Assembly: GCA_004295105.1 (NCBI GenBank)
Contig: SHNC01000182.1
Coordinates: 1 to 37,104 of the forward strand
Length of the DNA: 37,104 nt
Direction: 5' to 3'
Source: Betaproteobacteria bacterium
Lineage (GTDB): Bacteria > Pseudomonadota > Gammaproteobacteria > Burkholderiales > Rhodocyclaceae
A model generated the notes under the pieces. It saw only the letters and a program-made list of their open reading frames with translations. It searched no databases and was not told where the DNA came from. Numbering within the stretch: position 1 is the stretch's first letter; each line of letters opens with the position of its first letter. This document shows, piece after piece, positions 1 to 8,366 of this stretch. A program made the position numbers and the translations under genes.

Positions 1-540
1 CGGGTGGCCGCAGCGCCAGGCGCGATGATCGCTCCGTCCGGTCATGCCCTGGGCGCAAGCGTCGTTGCCCGCCCCCGACCGGAGTTCCTGAAGCCGCTGG
101 TCTTCGCCCTCCTGACCGTGCTCGAGGGATATGCCATATTTCGCCGGGATACGGGCAAGCGATCGACGGAGCCCGTCCATGGCATGCGCTTCGCCTTGAG
201 CGCCGTGGCGATCGGTGGCGGCATCGGCTTCGAGGATGGCTCCGTTGGACCGGGCTCCGGTGCACTCCTGATCGTCCTGCTCGTCCGTCCGCCGCGCATG
301 AGCTGTCTGTGCGCCGTGGTGTCCGTGAAGCAGCTCGAGCTCGCGACCAGTCGGGCGGCGAGCGGATTCTTCGCCGGCAAAGTCGAACTATCGTGGAAGG
401 AGGGTGCGCTGAAGGCGGTGCCCAATCCCGCGGGCGTGGTGCTCGGCTAGCGGATGACCCTTCGCCAAGGCGTCGGCTTCGTGCGGTGAATGTTCCTGTG
501 CGTGACGTCGGCGCAGACTGCGACGCTGGCATGGGATACC
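1..540 (+). pseudogene. Decayed TSUP (TauE/SafE, YfcA-like) permease, C-terminal part
   Basis: One forward frame (codons starting at 1, 4, 7...) reads like the C-terminal half of a TSUP-family anion or sulfite exporter. It shows a PEFLKPLVFALL helix, FRRDTG, then IGFEDGSVGPGSG, which corresponds to the family's IGFYDGFFGPGTG signature, followed by LLIVLLVR and a VKxxxLAT segment where the family has K-x-x-N-LATN. The frame is broken by TAG at 448-450 and TGA at 487-489, yet family-like sequence continues between and after the stops (RMTLRQGVGFVR, then a hydrophobic segment ending LAWDT near 540). Several normally conserved residues are changed. Two nonsense codons plus eroded motifs indicate a pseudogene. 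The 5' part lies beyond the left edge. The family match is from memory of the motif, not a search. Confidence 0.7.
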
Positions 541-558
541 GTCGGACGCCGAGGGGGA

Positions 559-576
559 ATGTTTCACGTGAAACAT
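559..576. promoter_or_regulatory. parS: parS centromere site (ParB binding)
   Basis: ATGTTTCACGTGAAACAT is a perfect 18-bp palindrome. Its core, TGTTTCACGTGAAACA (560-575), equals the bacterial chromosomal parS consensus bound by ParB/Spo0J. parS sites usually cluster around the replication origin. It sits between the dead permease and the speE-like gene, 41 bp before that gene's GTG. I found no second parS in the window and no parA/parB gene. Confidence 0.9.
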
Positions 577-616
577 CCGTCTGCAGCCCGTGCGCTTGCG
601 GCAAGGGAGGATCATC

Positions 617-1498
617 GTGACGAACACGCTTCCAGTGGAAGAGGGCCCGCTGATCGAAGAGCTGGCCGAGGACGCCGCCTATCTGCTGCGTGGCGGCCGA
701 CTGCTGGAACGGCGTCGGAGCGCCTATCAGGAGATCGAGGTCTGGGATACACCACGCTTCGGTCGACTGTTCCGCCTCGACGGTTGCCTCATGAGTTCCG
801 AGCGCGACGAATTCCATTACCACGAGAATCTGGTCCATGTGGCGGCCGTCCCTCACCCTTGCCCGCGACGCGCCCTGGTCATCGGTGGCGGCGACGGCGG
901 TTCGGCTGAAGAGTTGCTGAAACATCCGACCATCGAACGGGTCGAGATCGTCGAGCTCGACGCCGAGGTCGTGGACATCGCCCGGCGCCATCTGCCGGCC
1001 GTGCATCGTGGCGCACTCGATGACCCGCGCGTGCGCCTGACGATCGCCGACGGTCTAGACTACGTGCGCCGATATCGACCCGCCGAGGCAGGGGCCTTCG
1101 ACCTCGTCGTGCTCGACCTGACCGATCCGGTCGGAACGGCCAGACCGCTGCACGAGGAAGCGTTCTTTCGCGCCTGTCGCGAGCTGCTCGCGCCGGGGGG
1201 TGCGATCAGCCTGCACCTCGGCAGTCTGACTTTCCAGCAGGCGCAGGTGAAGGGGCTGGTCGAGCGCCTGCGCGCGGTGTTCGCCATCGTGCGACCCTTC
1301 CTCGCCTATGTCCCGCTGTACGGCAGTCTGTGGGGTTTTGCCGTCGCGTCGGATGTGCTCGATCCGCTCGGCATCGCCACCGACGAGATCGGGTTGCGCA
1401 TTGCCGCACGCCGGATCGGCTCGCTGCAGCACTACAATGGTGCGATCCACCACGCCCAGTTTGCATACCCCAACCATCTGCGCACATTGCTCGCCTGA
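617..1498 (+). CDS. speE: Spermidine synthase-like aminopropyltransferase
   Basis: The 293-aa product belongs to the polyamine aminopropyltransferase family, which transfers an aminopropyl group from decarboxylated SAM to putrescine or a related amine in the cytosol. Visible marks are an N-terminal beta domain with YQEIEVWDT and DEFHYHENLVH, the SAM-binding loop GGGDGG at residues 90-95, an acidic residue after the second strand (VELD), and a DLTDP motif (167-171) carrying the expected catalytic aspartates. I chose GTG at 617 because GGGAGG (605-610) lies at good spacing. An upstream in-frame GTG at 590 has no such site. The DxTDP surroundings (VGTARPLHEE) differ from classical SpeE, so the substrate could be another amine. 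The gene stands alone, with rsmB 40 bp downstream. Confidence 0.8.
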   Translation: MTNTLPVEEGPLIEELAEDAAYLLRGGRLLERRRSAYQEIEVWDTPRFGRLFRLDGCLMSSERDEFHYHENLVHVAAVPHPCPRRALVIGGGDGGSAEELLKHPTIERVEIVELDAEVVDIARRHLPAVHRGALDDPRVRLTIADGLDYVRRYRPAEAGAFDLVVLDLTDPVGTARPLHEEAFFRACRELLAPGGAISLHLGSLTFQQAQVKGLVERLRAVFAIVRPFLAYVPLYGSLWGFAVASDVLDPLGIATDEIGLRIAARRIGSLQHYNGAIHHAQFAYPNHLRTLLA

Positions 1499-1538
1499 TC
1501 ATCACGCTGCGTGAGCATTGCCGCAACAAGGCCAGACC

Positions 1539-2903
1539 GTGAATCGCTCGCCCGCGCCGCCCCCGCACCGTACCGTCTCCGGCGCTGCTCGCCGGCCCCG
1601 TCCGTCGCGTTCCCCCGCCGTCGATCTCCCACCCGACAGTCTGGGTTACGCACTGCGGCAGGCCGCCCGCCTCGTCGCCGGCGTGCTGGAGGGCGCCAAC
1701 CTGACCGATGCGTTCGAGCATGCGCTGAAGCAGCATCCCGAGTGGAGCGAGGCCACGCGCGGTGCCGTGCGTGATCTCGCGTGGACGACGCTGCGCGACT
1801 ACGGCCGTGGCGACGTGGTGCTGCAGCGCCTGCTCCATGCGCCACCGCCGGTTTTCGTGCGTGCCTTGTTGCTGGTGTCGCTGTATCGACTGACGCAGCG
1901 CCCGGAGCAGGCCCACACCACCGTCGATCAGGCAGTGCAGGCCGTGACGGCGGAAATGCCCGGCCTGAAGGGCATGGTGAACGCCGTGTTGCGCAATGCC
2001 CTGCGCAAATCGTCCGAGTGGCCCGGCTGGATCGCGGCCGACGAGGCGGCCCGGCACGCCCATCCCCCGTGGTGGATCGAGCGAGTCCGCCGTGCCCATC
2101 CTGGGAACTGGGCGGCGGCGCTCGAAGCCGGCAACCAGCGCCCGCCGATGGCGCTGCGGGTGAATCGCCGCCGCATCGGCGTCGACGACGCAATGGCGAT
2201 GTTGCAGGCGGCGGACATGCGGGCGCGGCTACTCGCCAACGACGCCTTGCTGCTCGAGCGCCCGGTGGCGGTGCACCGGGTGCCCGGTTACGGCGACGGC
2301 CTCGTGTCGGTGCAGGATGCCGGGGCGCAGTGGGCCGCGCACCTGCTCGACCCGCGCGATGGCGAGCGCGTTCTGGACGCCTGTGCAGCTCCCGGCGGCA
2401 AGAGCGCCCACCTGCTCGAGCGTGCCGATATCGAACTCCTCGCCCTCGAACTGGACGCGCAGCGTGCGGAGCGCATTCACCGCAATCTTGCACGCCTCGG
2501 CCTCGCGGCACAGGTCCGGGTAGCCGATTGCCGGGAACTCGCCGCGTGGTGGGACGGGCGGCCGTTCGACCGCATCCTCGCCGACGTGCCGTGCTCTGCA
2601 TCCGGCGTGGCACGCCGGCATCCCGATATCAAGTGGCTGCGCCGCGACGAGGACATCCGCCGCTTCGCCGCGCAGCAGGCGCAGATCCTCGAGGCGCTTT
2701 GGCGGACGCTCGCGCCCGGTGGCACAATGCTCTACGTCACCTGTTCGGTGTTCGACGAGGAAAACCGGATGCAGATCGAGCGTTTCCGTGCCCGCCACGG
2801 CGACGCCGAGCAGCTTCCGATCGACAACCGGCCCGACTGCCAGCTCCTTCCCAATGCCGAACATGACGGTTTCTATTTCGCCCTGCTGCGCAAATCTCGC
2901 TGA
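1539..2903 (+). CDS. rsmB: 16S rRNA (cytosine-967-C5)-methyltransferase RsmB
   Basis: RsmB (Sun/Fmu) methylates C967 of 16S rRNA using SAM. An N-terminal NusB-like RNA-binding domain (about residues 33-160) is followed by a class I methyltransferase domain. The SAM loop is DACAAPGGK (about 280-288). The two cysteines of the m5C mechanism are in DVPCSASG (Cys352) and VTCSVFDEEN (Cys402). The start is uncertain: GTG 1539 has AAGG at 1528-1531, while a TTG at 1518 would add seven residues. The product is 454 aa, close to the family norm. It heads a tightly packed run (rsmB, DUF4390, ntrY, ntrX). Its usual upstream partners def and fmt are not here; a speE-like gene takes that place. Confidence 0.93.
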   Translation: MNRSPAPPPHRTVSGAARRPRPSRSPAVDLPPDSLGYALRQAARLVAGVLEGANLTDAFEHALKQHPEWSEATRGAVRDLAWTTLRDYGRGDVVLQRLLHAPPPVFVRALLLVSLYRLTQRPEQAHTTVDQAVQAVTAEMPGLKGMVNAVLRNALRKSSEWPGWIAADEAARHAHPPWWIERVRRAHPGNWAAALEAGNQRPPMALRVNRRRIGVDDAMAMLQAADMRARLLANDALLLERPVAVHRVPGYGDGLVSVQDAGAQWAAHLLDPRDGERVLDACAAPGGKSAHLLERADIELLALELDAQRAERIHRNLARLGLAAQVRVADCRELAAWWDGRPFDRILADVPCSASGVARRHPDIKWLRRDEDIRRFAAQQAQILEALWRTLAPGGTMLYVTCSVFDEENRMQIERFRARHGDAEQLPIDNRPDCQLLPNAEHDGFYFALLRKSR

Positions 2904-2907
2904 GCGG

Positions 2908-3465
2908 GTGGGGCGCTGGCTGTGTGCCGCGCTGCTGCTGTGCGTGACCTTGGTGTCGTTCGCCGAAGAGGCGGTGATTCGCAGCGCCGAGATCGTGCCG
3001 GGCGATGGTGGCTACGTGCTGAACGCGGACATCGACCTCGAACTGAATTCACGCCTGGCCGATGTCGTCGCCCGCGGCGTGTCGCTGTATTTCGTCGCTG
3101 AACTACGCATCGAGCGGCCGCGCTGGTACTGGCTCAACGCGGTCGTCGTAGACCGCACCTTGGATTACCGCTTGCACTACAACGCCATCACGCGCAACTA
3201 CCGCCTGTCCATCGGTAATTTCCAGCAAAGCTTCGACAGCCTCGAGGGCGCGGTGCGCACCATGCTGCGCATCCGTAACTGGCAGGTGGCCGCTGCCGAG
3301 GAACTCACTCCCGGCGTGTCGCATCAGGTCGCATTGCGCTTCCAGCTCGACACCACGCAGTTGCCGAAGCCCTTCCAGGTCACCGCCATCGGCAGCCGCG
3401 ACTGGGATCTCGGCACCGACTGGATGCGATGGACATTCCTGCCCGGCACGCCGGCCTCCCGATGA
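2908..3465 (+). CDS. DUF4390 domain protein, exported
   Basis: The 185-aa product matches the DUF4390 family, which in betaproteobacteria almost always sits between rsmB and ntrY. GTG at 2908, four bases after the rsmB stop, opens with a hydrophobic signal segment (WLCAALLLCVTLVSFAEEA) that should direct export. The rest is beta-rich, with recognisable stretches such as LNADIDLELNSRLADVV, YRLHYNAITRNYRLS and a C-terminal DWxxxTDWxRWTF-like ending. The biochemical role is unknown. Given its fixed position, a link to the periplasmic side of the NtrY sensor is plausible but is only inference. The stop overlaps the ntrY start (ATGA, 3462-3465), which implies translational coupling. Confidence 0.85.
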   Translation: MGRWLCAALLLCVTLVSFAEEAVIRSAEIVPGDGGYVLNADIDLELNSRLADVVARGVSLYFVAELRIERPRWYWLNAVVVDRTLDYRLHYNAITRNYRLSIGNFQQSFDSLEGAVRTMLRIRNWQVAAAEELTPGVSHQVALRFQLDTTQLPKPFQVTAIGSRDWDLGTDWMRWTFLPGTPASR

Positions 3466-5582
3466 AACGCATCGCGCTCGTCATTGCAGCGGCGCTGGCC
3501 GCGATCTCGCTGTTCCTGCTGACCTCGGCGAGCTCGAACAGCGACCTGTTCGCGGGCAGCTATCCCTATCTGCTCGGCCTCAACGGGGCGGTGGTCGTGG
3601 CCCTCGCCGGGCTGGTGGCCCTGCAACTGCGCATGCTGTGGCGCGAGTACGCCCAGCGCCAGTTCGGCTCGCGCCTGAAGTATCGGCTGGTATTGATGTT
3701 CGCGTTGATGGGCCTGATTCCCGGCTTCGTCGTGTATGCGGTGTCGCTGCAGTTCGTGGTGCGCAGCATCGAATCCTGGTTCGATGTGCGCGTCGATGCC
3801 GCGCTCGAGGGCGGTATCGCATTGGGCCAGAAGGCGCTCGATTTCCTCGTCGGCCAAGTGCAGGAGAAGGCGGAAGGCATGGCACTCGCGCTCGAGGGTC
3901 ACGACCCGCTGTCGCCCGCGCTGCTCAACCGTCTGCGCGAGCAGGCCGGAGTTGCCAGCGCGACGGTGATCGGCATCAATGGACAGATCATCGCCAGCGC
4001 GGTCGATACGGCCGGCAACCTGCTGCCCGACCTTCCCAACACGACGCAGTTGCGCCAGGCCCGGCAGACCCTCAGCCTGCACGCGGTGGAGACGCAGCCC
4101 GACGGCCGGCTGGTGATCCGCGTGATCGTGCCCATCCCGATGCGCACGCTGGCGGGCGAATCGCATCTGCTGCAGCTTACCCAGCCCGTTCCCGACACGT
4201 TCGGCCACAATGCCGAGGCCGTGCAGGAGGCCTATCGCGAGTACCAGCAACTGACGCTGGGGCGCGTCGGCCTCAAGCGCATCTACACGCTGACGCTGAC
4301 GCTGACGCTGCTGCTCGCGTTGCTGGCGGCGGTTGCGGTGGCGTTCGTGATTGCGCGGCGGCTGGTGGCGCCGCTGCTGATCCTGGCCGAGGGCACGCAG
4401 GCGGTGGCCCAGGGTGATTTCAGTCCGCGTCAGGCGCTGCCCGCCCGCGACGAACTCGGCGTGCTGACGCAGTCGTTCAACCAGATGACTCGCCAGCTCG
4501 AGGATGCGCGCGCCGCGGCCGACCGCAGCCGCGCCGCCGTCGAGTCGGCGCGCGTGTATCTCGAAAGCGTGCTTGCCAACCTGTCGACCGGCGTGCTCGC
4601 CTTCGCCGCCGACGGCACGCTGCGGGCGGCCAACCATGGTGCGCTGGCCATCCTCGATGACGACCTCGCCGGCTTCGAGGACATCCCGCTCGCCCAGTGG
4701 CCGCGCCACGAAGTGTTGCGCGACGCGCTCGTCGAAGGCTTCGCGACCAACGAGGGCGACTGGCAGACGCAGATCGACCTGCCGGTAAAGGACAGTGCGC
4801 CGCGCACGCTGCTGATCCATGGCTCGCGCCTGCCGCAGCGCGGAGGCGGCGGCTCGGTGGTGGTGTTCGACGACATCTCGCGACTCATCGCCGCCCAGCG
4901 CACTGCCGCATGGGCCGAAGTCGCTCGCCGGCTGGCGCACGAGATCAAGAATCCGCTGACGCCGATCCAGTTGTCGGCCGAGCGCCTGGCGTTCAAGCTT
5001 GCCGACCGCCTCGACGACGACGGCCGCGAGATGCTGGAGCGGTCGACGCGGACCATCGTGAACCAGGTCGAGGCGATGAAGAACCTGGTGAATGCCTTCC
5101 GCGACTATGCCCGGCTGCCGTCGCCGCACCTCGCGCCGGTCGATCTGAACGCGCTGATCCGCGAGGTGCTGAACCTGTACGAGAGCGCGGCGGGGCGCAT
5201 CCGCCTCGAGCTGGCTCACGATCTGCCGGCGGTGCAGGGTGATGCCACGCAGATTCGACAGGTGATCCACAATTTGCTGCAAAATGCCCAGGACGCGCTG
5301 AATGGCGACGAAGACGGCGAGATGCAGTTGATCACTCGCCGCGAAGGCGAGCGTGCGTTGCTGCTGTTCCGTGACAACGGCCCGGGTTTCCCGGCCGAAG
5401 TGCTGGCACGCGCCTTCGAACCCTATTTCACCACCAAGTCGCGCGGCACCGGTCTCGGCCTGGCGATGGTGAAGAAGATTGTCGATGAACACGGTGGCGA
5501 GGTCAGGCTGGCCAACCGCGACAGCGGTGGCGCAGAAGTGCGCATCCGCCTGCGCCTGGCCGCAACGAGTGGTGACAACTGA
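3462..5582 (+). CDS. ntrY: Membrane sensor histidine kinase NtrY
   Basis: NtrY autophosphorylates and passes phosphate to NtrX; the pair is linked to nitrogen, redox and envelope control in proteobacteria. This 706-aa protein has N-terminal membrane helices (about 5-22, 40-58 and 77-100), an extracytoplasmic stretch, a further helix near 275-297 and a HAMP linker. A PAS-like region (about 365-475) precedes the kinase core. The H box is EVARRLAHEIKNPLTP with phospho-acceptor His493. The N box is HNLLQNAQDAL (about 603-613), with DNGPGF (638-643) and GTGLGLAMVKKIVDEHGG after it. The start is set by ATGA overlap with the DUF4390 gene; a longer reading from 3429 would lie inside that gene. ntrX follows after 3 bp. 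Confidence 0.95.
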   Translation: MKRIALVIAAALAAISLFLLTSASSNSDLFAGSYPYLLGLNGAVVVALAGLVALQLRMLWREYAQRQFGSRLKYRLVLMFALMGLIPGFVVYAVSLQFVVRSIESWFDVRVDAALEGGIALGQKALDFLVGQVQEKAEGMALALEGHDPLSPALLNRLREQAGVASATVIGINGQIIASAVDTAGNLLPDLPNTTQLRQARQTLSLHAVETQPDGRLVIRVIVPIPMRTLAGESHLLQLTQPVPDTFGHNAEAVQEAYREYQQLTLGRVGLKRIYTLTLTLTLLLALLAAVAVAFVIARRLVAPLLILAEGTQAVAQGDFSPRQALPARDELGVLTQSFNQMTRQLEDARAAADRSRAAVESARVYLESVLANLSTGVLAFAADGTLRAANHGALAILDDDLAGFEDIPLAQWPRHEVLRDALVEGFATNEGDWQTQIDLPVKDSAPRTLLIHGSRLPQRGGGGSVVVFDDISRLIAAQRTAAWAEVARRLAHEIKNPLTPIQLSAERLAFKLADRLDDDGREMLERSTRTIVNQVEAMKNLVNAFRDYARLPSPHLAPVDLNALIREVLNLYESAAGRIRLELAHDLPAVQGDATQIRQVIHNLLQNAQDALNGDEDGEMQLITRREGERALLLFRDNGPGFPAEVLARAFEPYFTTKSRGTGLGLAMVKKIVDEHGGEVRLANRDSGGAEVRIRLRLAATSGDN

Positions 5583-5585
5583 AAC

Positions 5586-6833
5586 ATGGCAAAAATACTG
5601 ATCGTCGATGACGAAGTGGGCATTCGCGAGTTGCTGTCCGAGATCCTCAGCGACGAGGGGCACGACGTGCTGCTGGCCGAGAACGCCGCCGCCGCGCGTG
5701 CGGCGCGCAACGCCCTGCGGCCCGACATGGTGCTGCTCGACATCTGGATGCCCGATACCGATGGCATCACGCTGCTGAAGGAATGGGCCGCCAACGGCCA
5801 ACTGACGATGCCGGTGGTGATGATGTCTGGCCACGGCACGATAGACACCGCGGTCGAGGCGACTCGTATCGGCGCGATCGACTACCTCGAGAAGCCGATC
5901 GCACTGCAGAAGTTGCTGGCCGCGGTCAAGCGCGGCCTGCAGCGCCCGCTGCCTGCAGGAACTCCGGCGCCCCTCACGCTGGCGGCCTTCACCCGCTCGG
6001 TGCCGTTGCGCGAGCTGCGCCGCCGCGTGGAGCAGATCGCAGTGAACTCGCGTGTGTTGCTGCTGCGCGTCGCGGCGGGCAGTCTGGCCGAACTGATCGC
6101 ACGCAGCGTGCAGGGGAGCGGCACACCCTGGCTGGACCTTGCTGCGGTAACCGCACCGATCGATCTCAATCAGTTGCAGGCCACGCAGGGAGGCGTGCTG
6201 TTCGTCGGTGAGCTGGCTCGCCTGTCGCGTGCGCAGCAGAAGAACCTCGCCTTTGCGCTGGACCGTCTGGACCGTTACGACCTGCGTCTGGTGGTGGCCA
6301 CCGATCGCAGCCTGGACGCGTTGCTCGCCGAGGGCTGGGAGGAGGGCCTGGTGGCGCGACTGTTCGAGGTCAGCCTGGCGCCGCCGTCGATCTCCGATGT
6401 GAAGGACGACCTGCCCGAACTCGCCAGCCAGATCCTGCTGCATCTGGTGGAGGGGGGTGAAGTGCCCTTGCGCCGCTTCTCGACGGCAGCGCTCAACCAG
6501 TTGCGCAATCTCGGCTGGCCAGGAGGCTATGCCGAACTGCGCGCGGCGGTGAAGTCGCTGGCACTGGGCACGCTGGAGGAGGAGATCGGTGTTGCCGACG
6601 TGCGCCGGCTGCTCGCTCCGTCGCATGACGCGGGCGTGACGGGGGTGTCGCTCGACCAGCCGCTGCGCGAGGCGCGTGAAGCCTTCGAACGGCTGTATTT
6701 CGAGCATCACCTGCGCCTGGAGGGCGGCAACATGACCCGCCTTGCCGAGAAGACCGGACTCGAACGCACCCACCTGTACCGCAAGCTGAAGCAGCTCGGC
6801 CTGCAGGCGGGCCGGCGTCATGAGGAGAACTGA
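5586..6833 (+). CDS. ntrX: Response regulator NtrX with degenerate AAA+ domain
   Basis: NtrX is the partner of NtrY. The receiver domain (1-120) is intact: acidic pair DDE at 8-10, phosphorylation site Asp52 (LLDIWMPDTDG), and Lys103 in YLEKPI. The C terminus carries a Fis-type helix-turn-helix (GGNMTRLAEKTGLERTHLYRKLKQLGL). The middle region, normally a sigma-54-activating ATPase, is short. I see no Walker A GxxGxGK, no GAFTGA loop and no GG[S/T]LFLDE; only remnants remain (GGVLFVGELARLS and LGWPGGYAELRAAV). The 415-aa protein is also shorter than the usual 450 or so. It probably binds DNA and acts without ATP-driven sigma-54 activation. Confidence 0.9.
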   Translation: MAKILIVDDEVGIRELLSEILSDEGHDVLLAENAAAARAARNALRPDMVLLDIWMPDTDGITLLKEWAANGQLTMPVVMMSGHGTIDTAVEATRIGAIDYLEKPIALQKLLAAVKRGLQRPLPAGTPAPLTLAAFTRSVPLRELRRRVEQIAVNSRVLLLRVAAGSLAELIARSVQGSGTPWLDLAAVTAPIDLNQLQATQGGVLFVGELARLSRAQQKNLAFALDRLDRYDLRLVVATDRSLDALLAEGWEEGLVARLFEVSLAPPSISDVKDDLPELASQILLHLVEGGEVPLRRFSTAALNQLRNLGWPGGYAELRAAVKSLALGTLEEEIGVADVRRLLAPSHDAGVTGVSLDQPLREAREAFERLYFEHHLRLEGGNMTRLAEKTGLERTHLYRKLKQLGLQAGRRHEEN

Positions 6834-6849
6834 GCGCGTGTGTGCCGGC

Positions 6850-6875
6850 AATGCCGGCAATGCCGGTGTTGCGTT
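6850..6875 (+). repeat. Short tandem repeat, 9-bp unit
   Basis: In the 114-bp gap between ntrX and trkA, the unit GCCGGCAAT occurs in direct tandem, with a third partial copy (GCCGGTGTT) directly after. It is too short to assign a role. It may be slippage-prone. Confidence 0.5.
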
Positions 6876-6947
6876 GCAGCACGGCTCTTCGGGCTCGCCT
6901 CTGTCCGCGTGTAACATTGCCTGCCACACGCCAGTCGGGATTCTCCG

Positions 6948-8351
6948 GTGAAGATCATCATTCTCGGCGCCGGTCAGGTCGGCGCCTCGGTGGCAGAAAA
7001 CCTGGTGTCGGAGGCGAACGACATCACCCTCGTCGACACCAGCGCCGAGCATCTGGCCGTGCTGCGCGAGCGCCTCGAGATCCGTACCGTCTGCGGCAAT
7101 GCGGCCTCGCCGACGGTGCTGAAGGAGGCGGGCGCCGACGACGCCGACCTGCTGATTGCGGTCACGCAGTCGGACCAGACCAACCTGTGCGCATGCCGCA
7201 TCGCCAAGGTGCTGTTCAACCTGCCCACGCGCATCGCGCGGCTGCGTTCGACCGACTACGTCGATTATCCCGAGCTGCTCGACGACGACAACTTCGCGGT
7301 GGATTTCTCGATCTGCCCCGAGCAGGTCGTGACCGACCACATCAAGCGGCTGATCTCCTTCCCCGAGGCGCTGCAGGTGCTGGAGTTCGCCGACGGCGTG
7401 GTCAGCCTGATCTGCATGCGCGCCTTCGAGGGCGGTCCGCTGGTGGGCCATCCGCTGAAGGCGCTCCGCTTTCACCTGCCCAACGTCGAGGCCCGCATCG
7501 CCGCGATCTATCGCGAGGGCGTGCCCATCATCCCGGAAGGCGACACGGTGATCATGCCCGGCGACGAGGTGTTCTGTCTCGCGGCGACGGTGCACATCCG
7601 CCAGGTGATGGGCGAGCTGCGACGCGGCGACCGCCCGATGCGCCGCATCCTGATCGCCGGTGGCGGCAACATCGGCCTGCGCTTGGCCCGCCGCATCGAA
7701 CACGACTACCACGTCAAGATTCTCGAGAGCAACGCCGCCCGCGCCGAGACGGTGGCAACTCAGCTCAAGCGTGCGCTGGTGCTGCGCGGCGACGCCACCG
7801 ACGAAAAGCTGCTCGAGAGCGAAGGCATCGACGAGACCGACCTGTTCGTGGCGCTGACCAACGACGAAGAGGACAACATCATGTCGGCCTCGCTCGCCAA
7901 GCGCATGGGCGCGCACCGTACGCTGGCCCTCATCAACCGCAAGAGTTACGTCGACCTGGTGCAGGGTGGTCCGATCGACATCGCAATCTCGCCGGCGCAT
8001 ACGTCCATCGGTACGCTGCTCGCGCATGTGCGCCGCGGCGACGTGGTGGCGGTGCACAGCCTGCGCCGCGGTGCCGCCGAGGCGCTCGAGATCATCGCCC
8101 ACGGCAGCCCGAAGGATTCCAAGGTGGTCGGGCGGCCGATCGAGAACATCACGTTGCCCGCAGGGGCGACCATCGGCGCGGTGGTGCGCGATGTCAGGCG
8201 AGAGGACGGCAAGATCATCCGGCGCGAAGTCATCATTCCTCACCATGACACGGTGATCCGCGAGGACGACCACGTGATCGTCTTCTGCACGCACAAGAAC
8301 CTGGTGCGCAAGGTCGAGAAGCTGTTCCAGGTCGGCTTCTCCTTCCTCTGA
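6948..8351 (+). CDS. trkA: Trk potassium uptake NAD-binding protein TrkA
   Basis: TrkA is the cytosolic regulatory ring protein that gates the TrkH potassium channel in response to NAD(H)/ATP. The 467-aa product shows two RCK modules. The first opens with the Rossmann loop GAGQVGAS (6-13), and the second with AGGGNIGLRLARRIE, each followed by an RCK-C domain; the last ends REDDHVIVFCTHKNLVRKVEKLF. It starts at GTG 6948, preceded by TTCTCCG with no strong ribosome-binding site. trkH begins 15 bp after the stop, so the two subunits are co-transcribed. The gap of 114 bp from ntrX may hold its own promoter, though none is clear. Confidence 0.95.
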   Translation: MKIIILGAGQVGASVAENLVSEANDITLVDTSAEHLAVLRERLEIRTVCGNAASPTVLKEAGADDADLLIAVTQSDQTNLCACRIAKVLFNLPTRIARLRSTDYVDYPELLDDDNFAVDFSICPEQVVTDHIKRLISFPEALQVLEFADGVVSLICMRAFEGGPLVGHPLKALRFHLPNVEARIAAIYREGVPIIPEGDTVIMPGDEVFCLAATVHIRQVMGELRRGDRPMRRILIAGGGNIGLRLARRIEHDYHVKILESNAARAETVATQLKRALVLRGDATDEKLLESEGIDETDLFVALTNDEEDNIMSASLAKRMGAHRTLALINRKSYVDLVQGGPIDIAISPAHTSIGTLLAHVRRGDVVAVHSLRRGAAEALEIIAHGSPKDSKVVGRPIENITLPAGATIGAVVRDVRREDGKIIRREVIIPHHDTVIREDDHVIVFCTHKNLVRKVEKLFQVGFSFL

Positions 8352-8366
8352 CGGCCCGTCCTGCCC

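Noticed and set aside
42..425. A 127-aa reverse-strand gene at the left edge
   Set aside because: The opposite strand carries TSUP motifs in one frame. The reverse product has no recognisable family and a Ser/Pro/Arg-rich shadow composition.
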